NCBI RefSeq assembly: GCF_921293095.1 | Contig: NC_060258.1 | Coordinates: 4,216,001-4,280,000, forward strand | Source: Ischnura elegans | Lineage: Eukaryota; Arthropoda; Insecta; Odonata; Coenagrionidae | DNA length: 64,000 nt | Direction of reading: 5' to 3' | In this document: one piece after another, positions 33,173-44,600 of the stretch | Layout of the letters: each line of letters begins with the position of its first letter | How positions within the stretch are numbered: the stretch's first letter is position 1 | Program-made: the position numbers and the translations under genes | Notes under the pieces: generated by a model | Databases searched by the model: none | What the model was told of the DNA's origin: nothing | Seen by the model: the letters and a program-made list of their open reading frames with translations, nothing else

Positions 33173-33758
33173 GAGGCTAATATTACTTGGACCGTTCTCT
33201 CCATGTTACGGAAGCGGCTTTTTCTGCTCCTTACTTGTTGGACCACAGCCAGTAGACAGGTGGGGCACTGCGCTGTCGGTTCGCTGCCTGTTAATTACTT
33301 TTGTTTTACCGCTGACATTTAACGTGTATGATATACGTATATGTATTACTAACATTCTACGAAAGAAAACTGTACATGTCAATTTTCAATGTTTGGAAGT
33401 TAGCAGAGGTTTGCGTTGTATACAACACATCCGTTAATTTTAGTGGTAAAAACACCTTGTTTTCGGCTAACTTTACTAGTGATAGATGTGGCTTCTTCAT
33501 ATCAAGATTGTAGTTATAGGAACGAAAACTACGGTAATGTCAAGCGCTCAAATTAGGGAAACTTGATTTTACGCGCATAAAACGGGTACTTTTGGGGAAA
33601 AAAATATTAAGCACTGGAAATACTATGACGCCGAAGATTTTTTGTGACACGCCGACACAGAAATGAATTCTCTTTCCTATGATCTTTGTTGCATTGAAGT
33701 TGATTGATTCGTTTAGACGCTAGAGCTCCTCAAACTCGGGTATCTTGCTTTTTTACAG
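33173..33758. other. intergenic, nothing recognised
   Basis: No coding or repeat feature is supported. Confidence 0.4.
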
Positions 33759-34080
33759 ACAGTACATGAGCTGGAAAATGGTGCAAGACCCTTTGAGAAT
33801 AATGGTAATAGAATACACGGATCAGGACATTACATTCTCTCCAGATCGCCCCGTGATTAGGAAGAGGAAAACTCTGGAGCTCCTGAAGGAGAATGAAGAA
33901 TGTAGCCCAAGGACGTGCAAATGGAGCATGCTATCCCCGGAAACGGTAACGAGGAGGCTGATGAAGATGCATAATTCGAATCGATTGATGCAAGAGGACC
34001 GCATTCTTTCCAACACAAATGAGACTCCCACTTCTACAGAAAAGGAGGAAAATTTGAATGAAGTGCAAGAGCAAACATGA
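33759..34080 (+). CDS. putative exon, charged protein of unknown family
   Basis: An acceptor (TTGCTTTTTTACAG) is followed by about 106 open codons to a TGA at 34078-34080. The product is charged, with KMVQDPLRIMVIEY, VIRKRKTLELLKENEE and an acidic C-terminus EKEENLNEVQEQT. The composition suggests a solvent-exposed or coiled linker. It may belong to a THAP-type gene or transposon, as THAP exons occur nearby (28680, 34410, 36965), but no motif proves it. Confidence 0.45.
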
Positions 34081-34317
34081 GCAAAAAATGGCTGTTCTTG
34101 AACAATTGCAACTTCTCTAATCAAAGTTGAAAATAAGTCTGTTGCTTTGCCCATCCCTGCCTGATTGTGATAGTGACTCTATTGAAAACTTGGATTTATC
34201 TTTTTGAGACTCTGTATGGAGAAATTCCTGAGAACATTCAGAGTATTGGTATATTTTTAGTGAAAAACATAGTACCTGGGTGTAATGTACAATTCATCCA
34301 GATATTGTCCAAGTGTC

Positions 34318-34410
34318 ATGGTCCTGAGACTGTACTGCACGTTTTCCCTCAGCTCCCAATCGTAGCCGGAGCTGCATCCGGGCACAAAACACCGAGATTT
34401 ACCCATGATA
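34318..34410 (-). pseudogene. orphan THAP-like first exon, minus strand
   Basis: Starting at 34410 the minus strand reads MGKSRCFVPGCSSGYDWEL, the N-terminal C-x4-C of a THAP domain of the RCFVPGCxSGY type. The frame continues to 34257 without the following FP...W. A possible donor lies at CACCCAG|GTACTA (about 34281). No partner exon was found. Confidence 0.5.
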
Positions 34411-36380
34411 TTTCGTAAATATCTTACTGGTGGAGAAATACTAAAAAAACACCAAAATCGGTAAAATTCTCGGCTCACAGAGGATGATAACAGCCGATCA
34501 CTCATAAGCCGCCACTGACAACAAGCCAAATGAAGGGGATAGTAGTGTCGGTCGCGTCACAAGTGGCAAAAGTTGGAGTTTGAATTAATGCGCGGGACCC
34601 GTGTTCAAATTATGACTGCTACTGCCACCTAGTGGGGCCTCCTTAGTAATGTAAACTCTATGGTACATACATAGTTGAGACTGATACGCCGGTACATTTT
34701 TGATACACAGCAGGTTGTGCGGCATAATTTATAGGCCATAGGTGTTGAGTTCCTATTGTCGATCGTAAAAAAATCTGCTACAATACTTCGAGCTTTAAAA
34801 AATCACACTGTAGACATTGAAAATAAAATATAGGAATACACGAGGCCAATTTAGACCAGAATGTAAGTTCAACGATGAAATCCTTGGTTTTCGAAGACTG
34901 GCGAACTTTAGTCGCCAACAAGCTACATAGCTCGAGTGTTAATAGTATGTATTTGCATCCTGCCGTATATGCAACACACAAATTCACTATTGTATCGCCG
35001 CGCAGTCTGGCGCACAGGAAAATGAAAAGTCAAAGCAGCGACCCCTTTTGTTTGGTGCAAACCGGCCAAATTGCATTGAGGGAAAATAAATAATACTCGA
35101 TAATACGAGCGAAAATTCCGCACTTTCAAGGTATGTATCACGGAATCAGTAAGTTAAGGAAACGGTTTAGTTGGGTTTCAAAGAGAGAAGAAATCGTAAC
35201 ATAAAGTACTTTCTTTGTACTTTTTCTCTTGCAAAAATGCACAAAATATATGAATACATTACAGACAAGAGAGTTTTTTACCACTAGAATTGTTAATGGC
35301 ATCTGTTAATGGGTAATGGAACGCAATTCACAAAACTTTTTTTTAAAGATAATACTAGAAGTAACATTGTTGTTTAACATTTTTCATACTTCTAAGGTTT
35401 TATTTTTAATATTTTTGCGTGCTTATGTTAAGTTTCCTTTCTTTGGTTTAGTTATGGGCTTCGTGGGTTTTTAAACTTTTAATTGAAGTTTAGAATAGAA
35501 AAATGTGTGGAGTCGATATGCTTTTATATGAAAATAATGGAAAATTTCAAGTGAAATTAAAAGTTAAATAGTGCAATTTAACACTTTGCGTGCCATGGAC
35601 GTAATATTACGTCCTGCTAATCCTTCTGTGGATTTCCATGGACGTAATATTACTTCTTTCCATTTAATTGGCTTTTTATGTGTGAAGCCGTTATATTTCG
35701 CCCGTGGTACTTTTCCAGTTTACTGCTTAGTGGTTCTGTTTTTTTTAATTCAACTGCTCGATAGAAAAAGAGTTTATTTTATGTCTTGAGGACGAAAAGC
35801 CCTCTATAGCCACCGGCATCCTCATCTTTGGCCACTTAGTGTGAAAATTCTGTGGCCCAATGGACCGTTCGTTGAGGTTGCATTGACTATTTTTGTCATC
35901 CAGGATTTATAAAGCTTTGCTTTTTTAAGATTTCCATTTTTTAAATAGTTCAAATTGAGCGTATTAAAAAATTATTATGCATGATATGGCGGTTGCAACT
36001 TTTTTGCAAAAACAACCCCTTATCTAGACTTATCGCTTTTCAAGGGACTTTTACTAATGTTATATGCTTCTGATTGAAAAAAAACTGACGTTTAAGGGCT
36101 ATCAGGGTCAAGATAGAGACAAACTTCACTGGGGTTGAAAATATTTAGGGGGTGAAATTTGAAAAAAAAAACTTTCAAAAACATTAAAATAACCACTTTT
36201 CTTCGTTTTTCTATGACATATGATATGGTACCTAATGGAAAAGTTTTTAAGGGATGAATACACTGTTCACCCCCTCTATTTTTTAAAGGATTAATATGAC
36301 ATAAAATGTAAGAGGGGGAGGGGGTGTACGAGTAGTATAGGAGGGGGTTTAGGGAGGTGGTATAATGAGCTGCCACAAAA
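34411..36380. other. intergenic; possible piggyBac-type terminus
   Basis: At 35578 TTAA is followed by CACTTTGCGTGCCATGG and the palindrome GGACGTAATATTACGTCC, repeated in part at 35640. This looks like a piggyBac-type end, but no partner end was found. The remainder is AT-rich and without features. Confidence 0.4.
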
Positions 36381-36770
36381 ATCTGGAATATGGGTTTCCT
36401 TTAAAACAGTGGCGTATCCAATAGGAACCAAAGGTAAATCGTGGCCGCTGTTCAGTAAAACACAACCATTAAACTTGTCTTCGACAAGTCGACGAATAGC
36501 CTCCATTGGTCTGGATCATTCTTAACGGCTAATTCCCTCGTCAGTCCTTCAATATCAGTACAGAAAATCAGATCATCATTTTCATCATCCGTTGAAAAAA
36601 TTGAGTGAGGGCTGACTGTCTGTCTCTGTAGTAAGAAACATTCACACTATCATACAAAATATTCCACTGCTGCAAATGCGAGCCAAGAAGTTGTGCTGTG
36701 CCCTTCGGTAAGTCTAAATCTTGTATTACATCACTTAGGTCCTCGTGTTATGGGATGAGGTGTCCCTTTT
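36381..36770 (-). pseudogene. fragment of a repeated ORF family, frameshifted
   Basis: The minus strand reads, in successive frames, DLPKGTAQLLGSHLQQWNIL, DSVNVSYYRDRQ, ELAVKNDPDQWRLFVD and LPLVPIGYATVLKET. From memory these blocks occur in the same order in a repeated arthropod hypothetical-protein family of unknown function. There are at least two frameshifts. A downstream minus-strand donor-like CATCGAG|GTGAGT lies near 36814. Confidence 0.45.
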
Positions 36771-36964
36771 TGACTAGTCTAGGGTTCTTCTACATCAGGG
36801 CTGTGATACTCACCTCGATGGGTAAGACCTGCCTCCACTTCCGGTGTAGCTTCGTTCAGTAGGACATCAGAACATAGATCTTTTATATAGGTAGATGGCG
36901 CATGACGTCACGCAACCGTGGTCAACCTAAGCTAGTCGTGTGTCACGTGATTCGGGTCAGCATA

Positions 36965-37035
36965 ATGGTGAATACGTGTAGTGCCTTTGGTTGCAACGAG
37001 AGATTCCGTAAAGGAAGTTGTGTTTCTTTTCACTG
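36965..37035 (+). CDS. P-like transposon exon 1 (THAP N-terminus)
   Basis: It encodes MVNTCSAFGCNERFRKG...VSFHW in 71 nt, phase-2 exit at GTAAG (37036). C-x4-C and SFH are the THAP hallmarks. THAP domains bind the transposon subterminal DNA. Confidence 0.8.
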
Positions 37036-37229
37036 GTAAGTTTTTTTCCTGTTAAAAATAATGCCGTATTATCGATGAATATATTTATTACTGAGAAAAC
37101 ATGCGTGTAATGTAGTGTATGCGCTATGTAATATCGTATCGAGTGAGGACCGGCGGACTTGGAACTTGGATTCCCATTGTGAAGTGGATGTGTATTTAAT
37201 TCTTATCCTGTGAATATTTTCTTCATTAG

Positions 37230-37345
37230 CTTTCCTATCAATAAGGAAATACGAGCGAAATGGGTGGTCGCCCTAAGAAGAGAGAACTTTACCCCCTTTT
37301 TTACCTTACCGTTACCTTTCTCTAAATCCTTTCTTATGCAAAAGT
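37230..37345 (+). pseudogene. P-like transposon exon 2 (THAP middle), truncated
   Basis: After CTTCATTAG the phase-2 frame reads FPINKEIRAKWVVALRRENF, matching the THAP FP...W...RR core. No donor is evident, and the C-x2-H HF that completes the THAP zinc site is absent before the stop at 37345-37347. Confidence 0.7.
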
Positions 37346-37537
37346 AATTGCTTAATGGTATAAAGGACAAGGTTTATCGCGAATCTCACTTTATTGACCT
37401 CCCTTATTGCCTCGTGTTAGCGGAGCAATAAAGGAAGTCAATTTTATGGCAGTATCTTTAGCCTTAACAATTTATGTGAACGCTATTTGAGACCACTGGA
37501 GTAGTGCCTTAATTACTTATAATTTTTTTCATTTTAG

Positions 37538-37618
37538 ATGAGCCTGGATCTTCATCACAAATCCTCCAAAAAGAGAATTTGAATCCCTTAGTGGACCAGA
37601 CCACGAATTCTGAACCAG
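37538..37618 (+). CDS. P-like transposon exon 3 (acidic linker)
   Basis: Phase 1 in and out; acceptor TTCATTTTAG, donor GTACTG. It encodes DEPGSSSQILQKENLNPLVD and more. It resembles exon 4 in length, boundaries and first residues, suggesting exon duplication. Confidence 0.55.
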
Positions 37619-37888
37619 GTACTGCATGACGTCAAGATAAATAGCTTCCTGTTTGCTCTATTTATTCTTTCCATTGGGTGATTCCAACTAACCGATGTTG
37701 AGCTATCGTTGATATTGTTATTATCTGTGTAGAAATAACTGTGATAGATTTATTTCCTCATAGCTGAGAGATCAAAATTTTTGCCAACAGGCCAAAACTT
37801 TCAGCCAGTTACTTCTTGGGGATTTTTTGCCATCTCTGAAATGCTTGTTTATATCTTTGTAGAACGCATTTTATTCTCCTCATTTTAG

Positions 37889-37963
37889 ATGATGCTGGTG
37901 CTGAAACCCATGAGAGACCAAACGAAGAACCCTCAATGGAATAGAACTTGAACTCTCAAGCAG
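37889..37963 (+). pseudogene. P-like transposon exon 4 with stop
   Basis: Phase 1 in and out; acceptor CTCATTTTAG, donor GTACTT. It encodes DDAGAETHERPNEEPSME, a TAG, then NLNSQAG. Confidence 0.5.
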
Positions 37964-39145
37964 GTACTTTTACAATATTTATTTCTTGGCAAAGTGCATG
38001 ATATCCGTTTTGTAATGTTTTTCATCAAATCCTCCGTATTATTTAATGTTATATTTAATCAGTGCTCTTAGGCAATCTGGTGTTGGTGATTAGAGCCTTA
38101 ATTTCATTCTGTTACTGTGTGTGGAAAGAGTAACTGTAACATTAAGCTGTATTCTGAACCCTTCAGAGGCAAATAACAATTGATAGGGTGAGAAGCCTAG
38201 GGGTACAAGTGATTTTTTTCTCAACAGAGTTAGGTAAAGTTAATTGTTAGAAGGAATACACAAAAACTTGGTTGCCAAGGGATACAAGGGAGTTTCTGTT
38301 CTGTAAAGACATAAAATGGAAGTTCAAATGCACTGCTAAGTATCTAATTGATGTCTTTGTTTTCTATAGGTAATGTTTGTACTTAACTCTTTATAGAAAA
38401 AAGAAATCACTTGAACCCCTTGGCTTCTCACCCACTCCTTCAAATAATTGCCGTTTCACATGTTGTGGTAACATATGACTTCAATTTAAATTTCTTTACT
38501 TGAAGTGATAGCTTTATTATAACCTTTTCATGCTAATATTCCATGACTCCATGGTTAGTGCTCAAAGAGTCATAAAGATTTATATGATAAATAGGATTTT
38601 GTACTTGTGTTTATTAACTAATCACTAGGTATCGGAAAATTCTCCCTACTTGGTATGATAATTGCTATAAACCAAAAGAGCTAACTTCATATTCAATACA
38701 TTTATCCACCAATTACTCTTTTGGAGCCTCATTGCCTCCATGTTCTAGTAACAATCTTATACTTAATTTGAATGCCTGCAGGTTTCTGAGTGAAATGTAA
38801 GCTTCATGAATCGGAAGGGGTTTAATTATGCATTAGCTTTCTTCAAGTCTTCCTTCTCTATCGACCCTTCCTGGGTTGCTTGTTTTTTTTATAAACATGT
38901 CAAAATATATCATCAGAGGAAGTTTGAATTGAAAACTGTTTAATTGGACTTTCATTGAGTAACATTACACTGATATAGGTGCTTTGCTTCTATTTTTATC
39001 ACTACTAATAATTTCACATATCATGTAAAATCGCTTGATCATGGGATAAGGCCTTGTATATTTCATGAACCTCTCCTAATAGAACTGGTCATGATATCAA
39101 ATTCCATGTTTACATAGCAGTCTCTGAGGATGTCTTTTATTTCAG
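37964..39145. other. intron of the P-like transposon, no feature
   Basis: AT-rich, no coding or repeat signal recognised. Confidence 0.5.
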
Positions 39146-39396
39146 CACCTAGGAGGAGGAGGAAGCCACCTTTGAGGTACTTAGGAGATATCTCTCCAGC
39201 GGAGATCACCTCGCCCACTAAGGCTAAGAAATTGCTGGAATTGGCTCAAAATCAGTGCTTGAGCTATAAAAAGGAAATAAAAAGGCTAAGGGCTAGGAAG
39301 TCCAGGCTGAAGAAGCGGGTGCAATCCCTCAAGGCCTTAATTGGCGAAATTAAATCAAAATATAATATGAGTGACCATGCATGTGCAGCTCTGCAG
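39146..39396 (+). CDS. P-like transposon exon 5 (coiled coil)
   Basis: Entered in phase 1 after TTTATTTCAG, left in phase 0 at GTATGT. It encodes about 83 residues: a basic patch (PRRRRKPP) and a heptad-rich segment (KAKKLLELAQNQCLSYKKEI, RLKKRVQSLKALIGEIK), the oligomerisation coil that follows the THAP domain in P-type transposases. Confidence 0.75.
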
Positions 39397-39564
39397 GTAT
39401 GTTATTTTAATATTTTTGGCATGGCTTATCAAGTGTTTACAAAATATGTACCTAATTGATTAACATACCTTCTAATAGAGTATACATTCTGTGCTAGATC
39501 GTTTATTTATTGCCCATTTTTGCCAATTTTTTGTGCTACATGAACTTTGTTGATTTTTTTCCAG

Positions 39565-41631
39565 GTTTCAATGCCAACATATGTAGAGAAATTGTTGAAG
39601 AGGTTGGAAAAGGAAGGTAGCCGGGAAAAATATCCTCCAGAGTGGAGAAGCTTTGCCTTGACCCTTCATTTTTATAGCTCCATGGCATATGAATACGTCA
39701 GAAAGACATTCAACATGTCTTTACCCCACCCCTCCACCAATAGGAAATGGTTTTCAGGAGTGAATGGTGAGCCCGGCATTACCTCTGAGGCATTATGTGC
39801 CTTAAAAATGAAAGTTGAGGAGGCAAATGCCAAGGGCAATAAGGTTTATGCTGCCCTGATGTTTGATGAAATGGCTATAAGGAGGCACATCGAGTGGAAT
39901 GGCCAGAAATTAGTGGCTACATCGACTATGGCACTAACCTGGATGACGATGTGTTGCCAGTTGCCAAGGAGGCATTGACTTTCATGGTCAATGCTATCAA
40001 TGGAAATTGGAAGATACCAGTTGGGTATCACCTTATTGATGGCCTCACTGCTTCCGAGAAAGCCAACCTTGTGTTGCAGTACTTAGAGGAGTTGCATCTG
40101 GTGGGTGTGGAGGTGATGACGTTAACATTTGATGGCACCAGTGGCAATATTGCCATGTCATCCATACTTGGAGCATCAATTAACTTCTTCGAAGTATCCA
40201 CCTCATTCCTACACCCTGTGACGGGAAGGGATGTCAGGATCATGCTAGACCCTTGTCACATGCTTAAACTAATCAGAAATACCCTGGCAAGCAAAAAAGT
40301 TATAATTGACGAGTCTGGTGGGGTTATTCAGTGGGACTGCATTGTAAAGCTCCAGGAGTTGCAGAGTGAAGAAGGCCTTCATGCAGCTACAAAGCTTCGC
40401 TCTGAACACATTAACTGGTGCAGGCAGAAAATGAAGGTGAAGATTGCAGCTCAGACTGAGTAACAGCGTTGCCACTGCAATGGAGTGCCTGGAGGAGGAT
40501 CTAAAACTTGAGGGCTTTGTGGGCTGTAAGCCAACTGTCAAATTCATTTGCACTATCAACAATGTGTTTGACATTTTAAACAGCAGAAACTTATTGGCCA
40601 GGAACTTTAAATCCCCTGTAACGGAGAGGAATTTATATTCCATTGTCTTGTATTTAGACAGTGCTGCAGCATATATACGTGGGTTGAGGGTGAGTTCTGT
40701 GGGGCCATCCATTCTGGAGTCGAACAGGCGGACGGGTTTCCTGGGTTTTCTGGTTGGAATTGAAACTGTGAAAAAACTGGCACAACACTTTTTTCAGTAT
40801 TCATCTCTTTCCTTCCTATTGACTTAAAAAATGAGTCAAGACCACCTGGAGACATTTTTCTCTGCCGTTCGCAGTCGGGGTGGTCACAATAATAACCCAA
40901 CCTGCAAACAGTTTAAGGCTGCGTATAAGAGGCTCTTGATCCAACAAAGTGTAAGGTCCTCAGTGCATGGGAATTGCACAAATATGGATAACACAGGAAT
41001 TCTATCTGTACCATCACAGTCAGCATACAGATGCAACCCTCATATAATGAGGATGAACTCCTTGGTGTGCAGGACAACAACAGTAGATGATGCTGTTGCT
41101 CAGGACCACACCTATGCTCAGCTTCTGAATGTATCTAGACTGAGCGATTATGTGCAGGACGTTGTCGCATATGTTTCAGGCTTTGTTCTGAAGAAGATAC
41201 TCAAAACCCTAGAGTGTGATGAATGCAGGCAGGGATTGTTACAAAACCCGGAGGATGACTGCACATCATTGCTTAAACGGAGAAACATGGGAGGACTTAC
41301 AACTCCATGCAAAGACATCGTAAATATTTGCAGGGCAGTGGAGAGAGCGTTCAGGGAAGCTCAGGCAGCTGGGAAACTAAGGAGGAAAGATATTTTCCAT
41401 ATCTTAACATTGGAAGCATTCAAGGGTATTGCATCACCATTTTCACATTTGAGGGACCATATTCTAGATCAAGATTTTGAAGGGAATCATATCAACAACC
41501 TTGTTCGGGCCATAATATATGAATATCTATCCATCAGGCTGTATCATGTTGGAAAAAGTATAGTGTCGGAGTTGAAGTTGAATTACAGCCGCAGCATCAA
41601 CACCAAAACAGTTCACTTCAAAGGCCACTGA
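39565..41631 (+). pseudogene. P-element-type transposase catalytic region
   Basis: Phase-0 continuation of exon 5. Motifs in order: FALTLHFYSSMAYEYVRK, SLPHPSTNRKW, LMFDEMAIRRHIEW, LTFDGTSGN, LDPCHMLKLIRNTLA, KPTVKFICTIN, then SQDHLETFFSAVRSRGG followed by NNNPT, the hallmark of THAP9/P-element transposases, and a Cys-rich C-terminus with CDEC. Lesions: a 1-nt loss near 39909, a 2-nt loss near 40456 and TAA at 40825-40827. The family is certain; the copy is inactive. Confidence 0.92.
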
Positions 41632-42336
41632 TTCAAAGTAAGTATAGTTTATCTCCTCTGATCCCAAAACCTGTAATGTTGATAAAATTTCTATTTCTTT
41701 GAACTTGTTGAGGAACTCGATTTTTATTAGCCTTTGTGGATTTCGAATACATATGTCATTGAAAATCTTCTTTTCTTTCAGGTTCCTTTTTATGTCATTC
41801 TGCCACATTAATTTGGGTTATGTACATATATTTTTGACAAGGGTTTTCATTTAAATGCTGTGACAAGTGTAAAAGCATCTCTCGATAGACAGCTAAATGT
41901 GATTATATGGACCAGCTAATGCATTCAGGGTGAATGAATTTTTCATTGATTTAAGTATGTCACAAGGGTCTAATATGATCCTGATATCCCGGCTCATCAC
42001 TATCTCAGAGTTTGAGCTGCAAATAATCACCTTCATCTTCTGCCTGACCAGGTAATGTGTTCAGAGAGTTTGTCATCAACAAGGAAAAAATACATTTTCC
42101 TGAAACAACGGCTTCCAAATGCAAGCTTTTAATTAATTGCATTCTTTTTCTTTCAGATTTCATTCAAGCAAATGTTTCATCACTATCTCTGCAATCATCA
42201 TCTGTTTCATCACTATACGCTGCAATCATTATTTTCTGCCTGACCAGTTTATGCATTCAAAGTGAATGTATTTTTGATTGATTTAACTATGTTACAAGGG
42301 TCTAACATCTGGGAGGGGTGAATCAATTTGCACAGT
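41632..42336. repeat. 3' flank with short direct repeats
   Basis: About 70 bp at 41909-41975 (GACCAGCTAATGCATTCAGGG to CACAAGGGTCTAATAT) recur at 42240-42308 with about 80% identity. A shorter repeat (TTTCATCACTAT.TCTGCAATCAT) occurs at 42175-42230. These may be subterminal repeats of the preceding transposon. Confidence 0.6.
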
Positions 42337-42582
42337 TGTTCTCTGGGTATTGGAACTTTATTCCAAAAGACAAAAAAGGATATGATACACCATACACGAA
42401 TGGATCTAGCGAACTTCGCACCATGACTGCGGCCAACCGACCGAACCGACTCACACGTACCGACCAACTTGGACAGACTCGACGGACTCCTCTAGCCCGA
42501 GCAGGCCACACACCTTCTTCCACACCGCAATATCGACAGTCAATTGTCACAGTATATATGAGAAATTGTCTCAACTACAACA
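42337..42582 (-). repeat. copia 3' LTR (246 bp)
   Basis: Read on the minus strand it starts TGTTGTAGTTGAGACA after the purine tract AATTGAGGAGGGG and ends GAGAACA. A TATA-like TATATAC lies near the start and AATAAA near the end, as expected for U3-R order. Confidence 0.85.
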
Positions 42583-42867
42583 CCCCTCCTCAATTTCTCA
42601 TACATCTTAAATTTACCCTATGCTTGCAAAACCGTAGCCTACGATATTCATAAGGCCGTCCAACGTGAGCCTTAAACGGCCAGAATGAGCATGTCTGGAG
42701 TTAGTTCCAATTGTCGCCGCTGGCGCTGTTTTGAGGACAAAATTCGTATGGGAATGAATGGCGAACATTTGAAACAGACGCGATTTTTATCAAAATTAGT
42801 TCTCTTTTCGTGATTATGCTAACATTTACCATATTTATATAAATTGGCCTTTATTTTTTGGTATTTT

Positions 42868-43149
42868 TCACGGAATAATGTTTTCAATATTATAGGCATT
42901 TCGACAAAGTGATATTTTCCTAAACGCAAGTCCTGTTATAGTGTCCGTTTCTTTTTTAGCACAATTGTCCAGAAGTGGCCCCAAAATTTTTTGTAATATT
43001 ACACGAAGCAATACCGGGTTTGTGAATTGTTTACAAGCAAATTCCTTCCGAAATCTTGGTAAAATGAATGCCAGTAATTGCTCTTCAATAGCTGGCGTTG
43101 CAGAAAGAGTATTGCCCGAATATAAAATTTTGCTGTCAAGTTTGCGCAC
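42868..43149 (-). other. unassigned minus-strand open segment in the TIR element
   Basis: About 93 codons with LLAFILPRFRKEFACKQFTN and a leucine-rich continuation (VILQKILGPLLDN). The rhythm vaguely recalls the PXA segment of sorting nexins, but this is an impression from memory. The opposite strand is also open. No start or splice support. Confidence 0.3.
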
Positions 43150-43421
43150 TGCTTACACTAAGAAATATATAAAGTTTTTGCTATGATTATGATCTATTCA
43201 AATGATTCACTAATAACAGTGAGGGAGCACTTTTTTGACATGCGGCGAGAGGTTCCAGACACCCCAGACACCCTATACATTGTGTTCTCTCCTCTGCGAT
43301 TCGGACTAGGTAACCCGCCACGAAAGCTACTGCAGCTTCTCTCATATATATTTCAAATATATATAAGCGAAGGTCACTTGGGGAAATTTGTTGATTAATT
43401 AATTAACTAACAAATAATTAA

Positions 43422-43842
43422 TCAGTCGACAAACACTTTTTCAGTAACCTTACCTGGAATAGGTCTACTTAATATCTCGAGAAGATCTTCCGGTTGCGTT
43501 GCAGGAGTTTCATGGCCCTTAGAAATGTTATTGAGTTTCCTGATAAGCAACAGTGATTTGCAATCTTCAGAGTCATTTACTCTATCGCAGAGAGGTAGAC
43601 AGTTTTGAAATTCAAGTTCTTGACATGTTTTCACTGTTTTCCTGCTGTCGGTAGAGTAACTTGACGAAGTCACTGGAAACGTTTACTCCGTCAAATATCA
43701 GTCTACGGTCAAGAAACTGATTTCTCATGTTCTCAAGGGTGTGACTAGAATCGTAGCTAAGGAATAGAGGCCGAAATGGGGTCACAAGGCGCGCAATGGA
43801 ATACTGTCTTCTGAATGAACGCAAATGAATCCTTTCTTCCAC
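43422..43842 (-). other. unassigned minus-strand coding-like segment in the TIR element
   Basis: Two overlapping frames (43842-43612, then 43673-43422) would join by one frameshift and give about 135 residues without a recognised domain (MEERIHLRSFRRQYS at the start; LCDRVNDSEDCKSLLLIRKL later). It may be a transposase remnant of the host TIR element. Confidence 0.35.
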
Positions 43843-44115
43843 TCATCAATTCGAACATACTGGTGTTCACTCTTTGGCCATCTTTGAAAATTCCCACAAA
43901 AAATTTAATTTAACTAGTTTAATAAAGGAACACGTTTTGCTCAATTCCACCCAGTTTTCTTACAATTTTATGCTGTTTCTTGCGGAAAAAATGACGTGAT
44001 ACTTGCCAGTACCCCCTCCCCTCCACGTGAGATAGGGTGAGAATCGGTTCGACCCTCTTTGCCCCTGAACGATTCACGCAATCAATAAGTACCCCTTACT
44101 GATAGGGTGGTACGC

Positions 44116-44318
44116 ATAGGCGGATCCAGGGGGGGGCACAGGGGCACGAGCCCCCCCCCAGACCCTTAAAAATATGCTAGATTTTTAATACGGTCCCATT
44201 ATCATTTCGTTCGTTTTGTATGACGAGGTATCCTTGTGCCCCCCCCCCCCTTGAACAAAATCCTGGATACGGCCTTGCTTGTGCCCCTCCCAGAAAGAAA
44301 TCCTGAATCCGCCCCTGA
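44116..44318. repeat. MITE-like foldback with C/G runs
   Basis: The left end reads AGGCGGATCCAGGGGGGGGCAC; the inverted right end reads AGGGGCGGATTCAGG...GGGAGGGGCAC. Further copies of the G-run/GGCAC motif lie between (44236-44252). This end type is common in insect repeats. Poly-C runs may be length-unstable in assembly. Confidence 0.6.
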
Positions 44319-44474
44319 ATTGGTACGGCAGTTTACAGAACAAAATCCGAAAACAAGAAAAAGCGGTTTTTCAACCCACAATTTCACACCTTGCTTTCTT
44401 TTCTTGTGGTATGCTTTCCTTCCTTTTATAGTGGTACGTCATGTAGTATATCGAAATCTGCTGCGTGAACGGCG

Positions 44475-44600
44475 GTGATATATCCATGAATTTGCCATGA
44501 GAAAATATTCCCCTGAACCGGGAATCGAGGCTGTGATCTTGGATTTCCAGGCCACTGAGCAGACTTTCTTTGATTCACATGGCAATTGTTCCGAGGCTCA
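44475..44600 (-). repeat. tRNA-derived SINE piece (minus)
   Basis: On the minus strand it has a box B-like CTCGATTCCCGGTTCAGG followed by ATATTTTCTCATGGCAAATTC, shared with the plus-strand copy at 45440-45520. Confidence 0.55.

Larger units (their letters stand above)
36965..41631 (+). mobile_element. P-element-like (THAP9-type) transposon
   Basis: The layout is a THAP first exon, small acidic exons, a coiled-coil exon and a long P-element-type transposase region ending at 41631. Inferred exons: 36965-37035, from 37230, 37538-37618, 37889-37963, 39146-39396, 39565-41631. Phases agree from exon 3 on (1, 1, 1, 0). The element is dead: a stop in exon 4, two frameshifts and a stop in the transposase. 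I could not fix its terminal repeats; an upstream boundary near 36.9 kb is likely. Confidence 0.8.

Noticed and set aside
33822..34154. 110-codon minus-strand frame opposite the putative exon at 33759-34080
   Set aside because: The plus strand has an acceptor and a charged protein-like composition; the minus frame is rich in Phe/Ser/Cys, typical of a shadow.
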